A stretch of 5,277 nt of DNA from Clostridiaceae bacterium (GCA_904501895.1 CAJGCX010000115.1:1-5277); one strand, 5' to 3'. Numbered from the stretch's first letter, positions 1 to 5,229 are shown. Notes: generated by a model from the letters alone, not told the origin. Numbers and translations are program-made.

Positions 1-809
1 AGCATTTCAAGTGTAGCCATTACAAAGTCACCGACACTGAACATTCCAAGTGCCTCAACGTCATAAAGAACACGGAGAAGTGCAGGTGGGGTAATATCAA
101 ACTTTGCACAGATAACTTCACTTAAGATTTCAGCACCACCAACAACGCTACCATCAATACCTATGCCCTGAATATCATCAACACCATATTTTGAAACATA
201 AGCCATAATAATGTTTGTACCAAGGCAGGATGCCATAATACCAACCTTCTCACAACCTGTTGATGCCTTAACATCCTTAATGAAAGAGTTGAATTCATCG
301 GCAGTTTCCATAGGGTCAAGACGCCAGTCATAATGGAACCAATAGTCGTTCCATGCGAAATAGCCTTTATTACCCTTTTGGCTGTTGTTTCTTTTGTTTT
401 CCATTTGGTCTTTTCGTTTCTGAGATAAACCAGAACCGTTAGTCACATTACCATTTTCGTCAAGCAAAGAGTTAGCAAAAATCTTGCTGATTTCTGTTTC
501 AAGACCTTCATAAAGGTCATCCCAGTTGTCAGTTAAAGCACCTTTTGCGATTGCAGGGAGAAGAGTAGTTGCCATTGATTTGTACATTTCACTGTTATCT
601 GTACCACTTTCACCCGAAACAAGCTTCGCAATATCCTTATAATGGAATATTTTATTGCCTTCCTGGTCATAAAGTGGTTCACCATCACCTGAAATACGGA
701 TAATAGGAATCTGACTTCTTGTTTCTTCAACATTAGTCCAAGCAATTACATGTATTACGGAACCAACCGCAAGTACAAGAGCAAGTAATACAGAAATAAT
801 TTTTTTCAT
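1..809 (-). CDS. Exported alpha/beta-hydrolase, LCAT-like lipase/acyltransferase family (3' end outside window)
   Basis: The first 269 codons are present, reading leftward from ATG at 809-807; the C-terminus is cut off by the window edge. The start is fixed by AGGAAGGG at 815-822, five bases upstream. Residues 1-23 look like a signal peptide (MKK, a hydrophobic run, then possible cleavage after VIA), so the product is probably secreted or cell-surface. After it comes a strand-like PIIRISGDG (35-43), resembling the oxyanion-loop strand at the start of LCAT-type lipases. YDWRLDP (160-166) and KVGIMASCLGT (188-198) match the YDWR motif and nucleophile elbow of that family. Aligned to the usual VGHSMGG elbow, Cys195 replaces the catalytic Ser. 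The catalytic Asp and His would lie in the missing part. Residues 120-150 form a polar, Asn/Lys-rich insertion. The substrate is unknown. The family call rests on motifs only; an inactive or non-lipase hydrolase is possible. Confidence 0.72.
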   Translation of the reverse strand, partial: MKKIISVLLALVLAVGSVIHVIAWTNVEETRSQIPIIRISGDGEPLYDQEGNKIFHYKDIAKLVSGESGTDNSEMYKSMATTLLPAIAKGALTDNWDDLYEGLETEISKIFANSLLDENGNVTNGSGLSQKRKDQMENKRNNSQKGNKGYFAWNDYWFHYDWRLDPMETADEFNSFIKDVKASTGCEKVGIMASCLGTNIIMAYVSKYGVDDIQGIGIDGSVVGGAEILSEVICAKFDITPPALLRVLYDVEALGMFSVGDFVMATLEM

Positions 810-839
810 ATAAACCCTTCCTAAAAATAATATAGAATA

Positions 840-868
840 ATTATAAACATGTTATAATTATATGTCAA
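840..868 (-). promoter_or_regulatory. Sigma-A promoter of the hydrolase gene
   Basis: Read on the minus strand, TTGACA (863-868) is followed by exactly 17 bases and TATAAT (840-845): a full consensus housekeeping promoter. Transcription would begin near 833, giving a leader of about 24 bases that contains the ribosome binding site at 815-822. This predicts strong vegetative expression unless a repressor acts. Confidence 0.8.
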
Positions 869-885
869 TATAAAAATCGACTAAA

Positions 886-901
886 ACACAAAATATTGTG
901 T
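886..901. repeat. Short inverted repeat in the divergent intergenic region
   Basis: ACACAA (886-891) and TTGTGT (896-901) form 6-base arms around AATA. The repeat lies about 18 bases upstream of the hydrolase -35 box, where an activator or repressor site could sit. No matching factor is recognised and such short AT-rich repeats arise by chance. Confidence 0.25.
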
Positions 902-963
902 GCGTGTTGAGTAATTAAGAATGATAACCACAATTTATACAAGCCTGTATTCTGAGATGTAGT

Positions 964-992
964 GAATAATTAAAATTTTTTATTCCATAATA
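964..992 (+). promoter_or_regulatory. Candidate sigma-G promoter for the spoVAE-like gene
   Basis: GAATA (964-968), a 17-base spacer and CATAATA (986-992) match the forespore sigma-G pattern (GnATR, 17-18, CATnnTA), and spoVA genes are sigma-G dependent in Bacillus. The predicted start of transcription (about 998-1000) falls at the edge of the ribosome binding site at 998-1005, leaving a leader of only about 12 bases, which is tight. The match is suggestive rather than firm. Confidence 0.4.
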
Positions 993-1010
993 TATTTGGG
1001 AGGAGTTTTA

Positions 1011-1364
1011 ATGGATTTCTTAAAAGCATTTTTAATTGGTGGCCTTATATGTGTAATTGGTCAGCTTCTCATTGATTGTACAAAGCTTACACCTGCACGA
1101 ATACTTGTATCCTTTGTGGTAATTGGTGTAATTCTCGGTGGACTTGGTATTTATCAGCCATTGGTTGAGTGGGCAGGGGCAGGAGCAACCGTGCCACTTA
1201 CAGGCTTCGGCAATACCCTTGTACAGGGTACAAAGGAAGCAATTCGTAAAGATGGTGCACTGGGAATTCTCACAGGTCCCTTATCGTCAGCATCTGTGGG
1301 TATAACTGTTGCAATGGTATGTGGACTTATAGTATCCTTTATCACAAAACCAAAGTCAAAGTGA
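1011..1364 (+). CDS. spoVAE: Stage V sporulation protein AE (SpoVAEb-type dipicolinate channel component)
   Basis: This 117-residue membrane protein belongs to the SpoVAC/SpoVAEB family, whose members take part in dipicolinic acid uptake into the forespore and its release at germination across the inner spore membrane. Hydrophobic segments are visible near residues 5-20, 29-48 and 92-111. The diagnostic stretches are FLIGGLICVIGQ, KLTPAR and WAGAGATVPLTGFGN, which closely follow Bacillus SpoVAEb as I remember it, and the length also matches (about 116 residues). The frame is open from a TTG at 996, but that codon lies within GGGAGGAG (998-1005), which is clearly the ribosome binding site for the ATG at 1011, so the ATG is chosen. 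The usual partners spoVAC and spoVAD are not adjacent: the upstream neighbour is the divergent hydrolase gene and the downstream neighbour is convergent. A sigma-G-like promoter lies just upstream. Confidence 0.93.
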   Translation: MDFLKAFLIGGLICVIGQLLIDCTKLTPARILVSFVVIGVILGGLGIYQPLVEWAGAGATVPLTGFGNTLVQGTKEAIRKDGALGILTGPLSSASVGITVAMVCGLIVSFITKPKSK

Positions 1365-1365
1365 A

Positions 1366-1397
1366 ACAAAAAAGGACTGCTCAAACGAACAGTCCTT
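1366..1397 (-). terminator. Intrinsic terminator of the 59-residue small gene
   Basis: AAGGACTG (1372-1379) pairs with CAGTCCTT (1390-1397) around a 10-base loop. On the minus strand the stem is followed by a T run (the A run at 1366-1373), so it ends leftward transcription from the small gene at 1415-1594. Rightward, the hairpin is followed by AAAAAA rather than T, so it should be poor for spoVAE. Confidence 0.8.
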
Positions 1398-1414
1398 AAA
1401 AAAGTTAATGTTAA

Positions 1415-1594
1415 TTATGCAACAGTTTCTGAAACAAAGCTGTCATCACAGAATGAGCATGAAACATAATTTTCAGCATCATTACCGATTACGACTCTTT
1501 TACTGTCAACATATTTTTTAATAAGAATATAAGCAGCAACTGCGATAGCAGCAATGCCAACGATAATAGCAATAACCTTTAAAGCCTTTTTCAT
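1415..1594 (-). CDS. Small membrane or exported protein, 59 residues, function unknown
   Basis: The ORF starts at ATG 1594-1592 and ends at TAA 1417-1415. It has a strong ribosome binding site, GGAGGTAA (1601-1608), a near-consensus promoter upstream and an intrinsic terminator downstream, so it is very likely a real single-gene transcript. The protein begins MKKALK, then has a hydrophobic Ala/Ile-rich segment at about residues 7-25, then a basic patch (KK at 26-27, KR at 32-33), then a polar acidic tail with the cysteine pair C46/C49 (SCSFCDD). It is either a single-pass membrane protein or, if AVA at 18-20 serves as a signal peptidase site, a secreted peptide of about 39 residues. The Cys-x-x-Cys pair could bind metal or form a disulfide; that is inference. 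No family is recognised. Confidence 0.82.
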   Translation of the reverse strand: MKKALKVIAIIVGIAAIAVAAYILIKKYVDSKRVVIGNDAENYVSCSFCDDSFVSETVA

Positions 1595-1626
1595 AACGAG
1601 TTACCTCCAAATATAAGTTCAAATAT

Positions 1627-1655
1627 ATTATATATAATATCAAACAAAAAGTCAA
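1627..1655 (-). promoter_or_regulatory. Sigma-A promoter of the 59-residue small gene
   Basis: On the minus strand, TTGACT (1650-1655), a 17-base spacer and TATAAT (1627-1632) give an 11 of 12 match to the housekeeping consensus. Predicted transcription start is near 1620, with a leader of about 26 bases carrying GGAGGTAA. The promoter sits downstream of the rpsT terminator, so the small gene is transcribed independently of rpsT. Confidence 0.75.
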
Positions 1656-1678
1656 TGAACATTTTATAAATAATGGAT

Positions 1679-1716
1679 GAAAAAAAGAAAAATGCCGAAG
1701 ACTTTCGTCAACGGCA
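1679..1716 (-). terminator. Intrinsic terminator of rpsT
   Basis: On the minus strand TGCCG, an unpaired TT, GAC, a GAAA loop, GTC, TT and CGGCA form an 8-pair hairpin with one symmetric internal loop (1693-1716). It is followed by a T-rich tract (A-rich at 1679-1692). It lies 15 bases after the rpsT stop codon. Confidence 0.88.
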
Positions 1717-1730
1717 AAGAACTTACGTAA

Positions 1731-1988
1731 TTAAGCCTTGTTAAGCTTTGTAACGAGAGCAGACTTTTTACGAGCTGCATTATTCTTATGAAGAAGACCC
1801 TTAGCAGCAGCCTGGTCAATTTTCTTAACAGCAACATTTACAAGCTCGTTTTTGTCAGCAGCATTTGTTTCAATAGCAACATTTGCCTTCTTGATAGCTG
1901 TCTTAAGAGCAGAGTTAGCTGACTTGTTACGCTGTGCCTTTGTCTTGTTAACGAGAACACGCTTTTTAGCTGATTTGATATTTGGCAT
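1731..1988 (-). CDS. rpsT: 30S ribosomal protein S20
   Basis: This 85-residue, Lys/Ala-rich basic protein is the normal length for S20, which binds 16S rRNA and aids early assembly of the small subunit. The opening MPNIKSAKKR, the NKSANSALKT segment (21-30) and the C-terminal AAAKGLLHKNNAARKKSAL (60-78) are the conserved family motifs. The ATG at 1988-1986 is preceded by a near-perfect Shine-Dalgarno AAGGAGGTG (1997-2005), in keeping with a highly expressed gene. It is a single-gene transcript with its own terminator at 1679-1716. The gene is divergent from gpr with 110 bases between start codons, an arrangement I recall from other Clostridia. In some bacteria S20 represses its own translation; no special leader structure is visible here. 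Confidence 0.98.
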   Translation of the reverse strand: MPNIKSAKKRVLVNKTKAQRNKSANSALKTAIKKANVAIETNAADKNELVNVAVKKIDQAAAKGLLHKNNAARKKSALVTKLNKA

Positions 1989-2022
1989 ATTCGTTACACC
2001 TCCTTCGTATTTACAGATACAT

Positions 2023-2051
2023 ATATTATCACGAAATTAAATAAAAATCAA
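2023..2051 (-). promoter_or_regulatory. Probable rpsT promoter
   Basis: On the minus strand TTGATT (2046-2051) lies 17 bases from TAATAT (2023-2028). A better -10, GATAAT (2025-2030), overlaps it but with only 15 bases of spacing. Either choice places transcription start near 2016-2018, about 30 bases before the ATG. The position is plausible but the exact boxes are uncertain. Confidence 0.5.
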
Positions 2052-2098
2052 GTTATTTTTACAAATTGATTATTATTTTTTTATATTAGGAGTCTGAA

Positions 2099-2917
2099 AT
2101 GAGTATAAGAACCGATATTGCCCTTGAAAAACACGGATTTTTAACGAAAAAGCATAGGAATGGTGTAAAAGTTGATAAATGGAAAAAGAATAATATAAAA
2201 ATAGTGAGAGTGAAAATAGAAAATCCGGATGGTGAAAAATCAATGGGAAAGCCAATCGGAAAATATTATACTGTAGATTTACCAGAGTTTTCTCACGAAA
2301 GCGAGCTTCTCGACATTCGTCTGACTGTTCTTACAGATATAATTAAAGAACTGTTACCGGAAAATTCAAAAAGCTTTCTTGTAGCAGGTCTCGGAAATGA
2401 AAACATTACCCCAGATGCTTTAGGTCCGTTGTGTGCAAAGAAAATATTTTCAACAAGACACTTTGAGAATTTTATGGAGCTAAAACAGAACTTACCCGAA
2501 TTGAATCCGGTTGCGTCAATTTCAACGGGAGTTTTAGGACAAACAGGTATTGAAACGTCAGAGTATATAAAAGGAATTGTAAGGTTTGTAAAGCCTGATG
2601 CTGTAATTATTATAGATGCCCTTGCTTGCTGTACACTGTCAAGTCTCGGGAAGACAGTTCAATTGTCAGATACGGGCATAACACCTGGTGCAGGTGTAGG
2701 TAATTTCAGAAAGACGATTGACAAATCAACCTTAGGTGTCCCGGTTGTAACAATGGGTGTTCCTACAGTTATGGACTTGGAAAAAGATGACAATATGATT
2801 GTGACACCAAAGGATATTGATACGATTATTAGTCGTGCAGCCAATCTTTTAGCCTTAAGTATTAATTGCGCTTTGCAACCTAAGCTTCAACCGGAAACAT
2901 TTTTAGCCTTATCATAA
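2099..2917 (+). CDS. gpr: Germination protease GPR (spore small acid-soluble protein protease), short form
   Basis: GPR is the endopeptidase that degrades small acid-soluble spore proteins early in germination, freeing the DNA and supplying amino acids (peptidase family A25, with a fold related to hydrogenase maturation proteases). Family motifs appear in order: RTDIALE (4-10), GKYYTVD (54-60), VAGLGNENITPDALGP (95-110), STRHF (118-122), GVLGQTGIETSEYIKGI (144-160), IIDALA (171-176), LSDTGITPGAGVGN (189-202), LGVPVVTMGVPTV (212-224) and VTPKDID (235-241). D106 and D173 correspond to the two essential aspartates of the Bacillus enzyme. The ATG follows AGGAG (2088-2092), and an in-frame TAG at 2087-2089 rules out a longer N-terminus. 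The protein has 272 residues against about 370 in Bacillus: the N-terminal propeptide and about 80 residues between GVPTV and VTPK are missing. No clear sigma-G or sigma-F promoter was found upstream. spoIIP follows after 55 bases. Confidence 0.95.
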   Translation: MSIRTDIALEKHGFLTKKHRNGVKVDKWKKNNIKIVRVKIENPDGEKSMGKPIGKYYTVDLPEFSHESELLDIRLTVLTDIIKELLPENSKSFLVAGLGNENITPDALGPLCAKKIFSTRHFENFMELKQNLPELNPVASISTGVLGQTGIETSEYIKGIVRFVKPDAVIIIDALACCTLSSLGKTVQLSDTGITPGAGVGNFRKTIDKSTLGVPVVTMGVPTVMDLEKDDNMIVTPKDIDTIISRAANLLALSINCALQPKLQPETFLALS

Positions 2918-2940
2918 TCGAATTAAAATTCGCATAATTA
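2912..2940 (+). promoter_or_regulatory. Candidate sigma-E promoter for spoIIP
   Basis: spoIIP is sigma-E (mother cell) transcribed in Bacillus from the gap after gpr. Here TCATAAT (2912-2918), a 14-base spacer and CATAATTA (2933-2940) resemble the sigma-E boxes (KMATATT, 13-15, CATACAnT): six of seven at -35 but only about half at -10. An alternative -35, GCATAAT, starts at 2932 but has no good -10 partner. The call is tentative. Confidence 0.33.
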
Positions 2941-2959
2941 TAAACAATAGCTATGCGAA
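2919..2959 (+). repeat. Two overlapping inverted repeats between gpr and spoIIP
   Basis: CGAATT/AATTCG (2919-2924 with 2927-2932) and TTCGCATA/TATGCGAA (2929-2936 with 2952-2959, 15-base loop) share TTCG at 2929-2932, so the two hairpins exclude each other. Neither has an immediate T run, so they are not an ordinary terminator. They could protect the gpr 3' end, hide or expose the spoIIP start region, or be a protein-binding site. Confidence 0.5.
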
Positions 2960-2972
2960 AAGAGTTGATTTT

Positions 2973-4076
2973 TTGAAAAAAAGGACAAACAATCAGGATG
3001 GAATTTTTCAATACATTTCTATTTTTATAATTCCTATTTTCCTTATTATTACATTGTCACTATACGGCATTGAAAATTCCTTTGAAAAAATTATTTTTGC
3101 AGGTACTATTTTGTCAGACCCAAAGAACGCTTTTCAAAAATACAATTATGAAAAAAGTGATTCTATAATTGAAATGACAAATTCAGATAATATTGAAACA
3201 GAGGCATCTGTCCTTGTTTCACCTATTCCAAAAGATATTCAGAAGCTAATTAAACAGGCAGAAACTAAATATGCAAATTCCACTAACGACGGTAAAATTA
3301 TTGAAAAAGATTACAGTAAGCAAAATGCAACAGCAGAATATAACGGAATTCTTGTAAGAAATACCACTCTTCAGCAGGAAATAGATATACAGAAATATCT
3401 AAATGGCAAAGTATATGCCAATATCGATAAAAACGAACCTGCAGTTCTTATTTATCACACTCACACAACTGAAACATATGAGATTCTGGATAGAGGCTTT
3501 TATTCAAAGGACAGAAGCTCACGAAGTGAAAATTCAGGAGAAAATATGGTAAGAGTAGGTGAGGAGATTTGTGAAATTCTAGAAGAGAACGGATATAAAA
3601 CAATTCACGATAAAACGATTTATGACAAAGAGTACAGCGGTGCTTATGAACGCTCTTGTAAGAATATAAGTAAGATTTTAAAAGAAAATCCATCAATACA
3701 AATTGTACTTGATATTCATCGTGATGCCATTTATCCTAAGGATGGCTCAAGGATAAAGCCTGTCACAGAGATAAACGGAAGAAAAGCAGCACAGATTATG
3801 ATAATCAGCGGTTGTGAGGATGGAAACGTGACGAATTTCCCTAATTGGGAGAAGAATCTTTCCTTTGCAATACAGCTACAAAATAAGCTTAAAAATGACT
3901 ATCCACAATTAGTAAGACCATTGATGTTTTGTAGTAGAAAATATAATATGCACCTTACACCTTGCTCACTTTTAATAGAAATAGGCACAGATGCAAACAC
4001 ATTATCAGAAGCAGTATATTCAGCAGAGCTTTTTGCAGAATCTCTTTCAGAGTTTTTAAAGGAGTATGAAAACTAA
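2973..4076 (+). CDS. spoIIP: Stage II sporulation protein P, cell wall amidase/endopeptidase for engulfment
   Basis: SpoIIP works with SpoIID and SpoIIM in the septal membrane to strip peptidoglycan so that the mother cell can engulf the forespore. The 367-residue product has an N-terminal membrane segment (about 11-31), a variable linker (about 32-150) and a SpoIIP hydrolase domain (about 155-365). The domain shows VLIYHTHTTETY (158-169), ENMVRVGE (190-197), LDIHRDA (246-252), MHLTP (326-330) and LLIEIGTDANTLSEA (333-347). H162, H164, E167, H249 and E336 are the likely metal-site or catalytic residues. The start is TTG with only a weak AAAGAG (2959-2964) eight bases upstream; no in-frame ATG lies near, and reading farther upstream adds only non-standard codons. 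It follows gpr by 55 bases and overlaps the next small gene by one base. The length is close to the Bacillus protein (about 400). Confidence 0.95.
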   Translation: MKKRTNNQDGIFQYISIFIIPIFLIITLSLYGIENSFEKIIFAGTILSDPKNAFQKYNYEKSDSIIEMTNSDNIETEASVLVSPIPKDIQKLIKQAETKYANSTNDGKIIEKDYSKQNATAEYNGILVRNTTLQQEIDIQKYLNGKVYANIDKNEPAVLIYHTHTTETYEILDRGFYSKDRSSRSENSGENMVRVGEEICEILEENGYKTIHDKTIYDKEYSGAYERSCKNISKILKENPSIQIVLDIHRDAIYPKDGSRIKPVTEINGRKAAQIMIISGCEDGNVTNFPNWEKNLSFAIQLQNKLKNDYPQLVRPLMFCSRKYNMHLTPCSLLIEIGTDANTLSEAVYSAELFAESLSEFLKEYEN

Positions 4077-4207
4077 TGACAGAATTGACAAGAATAATAA
4101 AAGCCTATCTCATTTGTGTAATAATTACAATTCTTACAACGCTTCTCATCTGTTCAATATTTATTGCAAAAACAAATACTGACATAATGCTTTTTGGGTT
4201 GCAATAG
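4076..4207 (+). CDS. Small single-span membrane protein, 43 residues, translationally linked to spoIIP
   Basis: The ATG at 4076-4078 shares one base with the spoIIP stop codon (TAATG), the classic layout for translational coupling. AAAGGAG at 4058-4064, inside the end of spoIIP, lies 11 bases upstream and could serve it. The reading frame ends at TAG 4205-4207. The peptide starts MTELTRIIKAY, continues with a hydrophobic stretch at about residues 10-31 rich in Ile, Leu and Thr with two cysteines, and ends KTNTDIMLFGLQ. A single membrane helix with a basic N-terminal flank suggests an N-in topology. No family is recognised. Its position suggests mother-cell expression with SpoIIP and perhaps a role at the engulfing membrane, but that is inference from position only. 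A chance ORF is possible, though the exact stop/start overlap and coherent helix argue against it. Confidence 0.68.
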   Translation: MTELTRIIKAYLICVIITILTTLLICSIFIAKTNTDIMLFGLQ

Positions 4208-4227
4208 CCATTAATATCGTGTATAAT
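4199..4227 (+). promoter_or_regulatory. Probable sigma-A promoter of the yhaM-like gene
   Basis: TTGCAA (4199-4204), a 17-base spacer and TATAAT (4222-4227) give a perfect -10 box and a partial -35 box. The -35 overlaps the last codons of the 43-residue ORF. Transcription would start near 4234, about 30 bases before the ATG at 4264. This lets the exoribonuclease be made in growing cells independently of the sporulation genes upstream. Confidence 0.6.
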
Positions 4228-4263
4228 TTATTATAGAAAATATGAAAGGAATTTACATAGATT

Positions 4264-5229
4264 ATGAATTTTAAAGAGATTGGAAATAATGGTGCTGTTG
4301 AAGGCTTTGCTGTCATTAAGCAGTGCGAAAAGAAGATGACTAAAAACGGAAATTATTATCTTGACCTTGTGTTGTCAGATAAGGATGGCGAAATTTTTGC
4401 AAAATTATGGGACTATAATGAGGATGCTCACGGAAAATATGATACTGATATGTTCATTAAAATCAGAGGTGTTATTTCTCAGTATAACGGTCATGACCAG
4501 CTTAAAATTGACCGAATCCGTACTGTAATTGAAAGTGATAATGTTGACGTATCTGATTATGTAAAATCAGCGGATTATACCGGTGAGGATATGTTTAACC
4601 ACCTTCTTTCATTAGTTAATTCATTTGTGGACGAGGATTTGAAAAAGGTAGTTTCATATTTACTTGAAGAAAATAAAGAAAAGATTCTTTATTTCCCTGC
4701 GGCATTCCGTCTTCATCATGCTATCCGTTGCGGACTTTTAATGCATACAGCTTCAATTGTTAAGCTTTGCGAGTCAGTATGTAAGGTTTATCCTTTTGTT
4801 AATCGTGAGCTCCTTATTTCAGGTGCAATTCTTCATGATATTGCAAAAACTGTTGAATTCGATGTTAAGGAAACAGGAATTGCATCAGGCTACACAGTTG
4901 AAGGTAACCTTTTAGGACATCTTGTAATGGGTGCAATGATGGTAAAGGAAGCAGGACAGAAGCTTAATATCGATGGCGAAAAATCAATGCTTTTACAGCA
5001 TATGATTTTATCTCATCACGGTGAGCCTGATTTTGGTGCAGCAGTAAGACCATTATTTCTTGAAGCAGAGCTTCTTTCTCAGCTCGACTTAATGGATGCT
5101 CGTGTATATGAAATTATGGATGCAGTAAACGGAATCGAAAAGGGTGAGTTTACAAATCGTCTCTGGGCACTTGAAGACAGAAAATTCTATAAATACAATG
5201 ATGAAACATTAAAGGTAGATTTATTCTGA
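4264..5229 (+). CDS. yhaM: YhaM-like 3'-5' exoribonuclease (OB-fold plus HD domain)
   Basis: The 321-residue protein matches YhaM (about 314 residues in Bacillus) in size and domain order. Residues 8-90 form an OB-fold nucleic-acid-binding domain (NGNYYLDLVLSDKDGEIFAKLWD at 28-50, then FIKIRGVISQYNG at 64-76). Residues 145-290 form an HD metal-dependent phosphohydrolase domain with H151/H152, H161, the HD pair H191-D192, H219, H246 and HHGEPDFG (251-258), plus D275/D278. YhaM degrades RNA, and single-stranded DNA in vitro, from the 3' end and trims transcripts after termination. An in-frame TAG at 4258-4260 precedes the ATG. The nearest Shine-Dalgarno-like element, GAAAGGA (4244-4250), sits 13 bases away, longer than usual. 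It has its own probable promoter and a terminator hairpin follows. It is not a sporulation gene by family; its place after spoIIP may be incidental. Confidence 0.92.
   Translation: MNFKEIGNNGAVEGFAVIKQCEKKMTKNGNYYLDLVLSDKDGEIFAKLWDYNEDAHGKYDTDMFIKIRGVISQYNGHDQLKIDRIRTVIESDNVDVSDYVKSADYTGEDMFNHLLSLVNSFVDEDLKKVVSYLLEENKEKILYFPAAFRLHHAIRCGLLMHTASIVKLCESVCKVYPFVNRELLISGAILHDIAKTVEFDVKETGIASGYTVEGNLLGHLVMGAMMVKEAGQKLNIDGEKSMLLQHMILSHHGEPDFGAAVRPLFLEAELLSQLDLMDARVYEIMDAVNGIEKGEFTNRLWALEDRKFYKYNDETLKVDLF

Noticed and set aside
533..745. Minus-strand ORF of 70 codons within the hydrolase gene
   Set aside because: It is in another frame of the same strand, has no family features, and lies inside the well-supported hydrolase frame.
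853..858. Plus-strand TATAAT upstream of the spoVAE-like gene
   Set aside because: No acceptable -35 at 17 bases (ATATAG instead), and it lies within the much better minus-strand promoter.
996..1010. Upstream TTG start adding five residues (MGGVL) to the spoVAE-like gene
   Set aside because: Those codons are the ribosome binding site itself (GGGAGGAG at 998-1005) for the ATG at 1011, where the family's N-terminus begins.
1154..1384. Minus-strand ORF antisense to spoVAE
   Set aside because: It runs across the conserved spoVAE codons and across the terminator hairpin, with no recognisable protein features.
1372..1403. Hairpin after spoVAE as its own terminator
   Set aside because: On the plus strand the stem is followed by AAAAAA, not T; the T run is on the minus strand, so it belongs to the small convergent gene.
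1852..2040. Plus-strand ORF antisense to rpsT
   Set aside because: It mirrors the Lys/Ala-rich S20 codons and has no ribosome binding site of note.
1989..2098. Search for a sigma-G or sigma-F promoter before gpr
   Set aside because: The spacer is very AT-rich and partial matches occur, but none has both boxes at correct spacing.
2073..2255. Minus-strand ORF overlapping the gpr start
   Set aside because: It is a low-complexity Phe/Ser/Leu-rich complement of the Lys-rich gpr N-terminus.
2659..2844. Minus-strand ORF antisense to gpr
   Set aside because: It lies across conserved GPR motifs; no independent signals.
3448..3696. Minus-strand ORF antisense to spoIIP with several Cys and His
   Set aside because: The Cys/His pattern is the complement of spoIIP codons; no ribosome binding site or known zinc-finger spacing.
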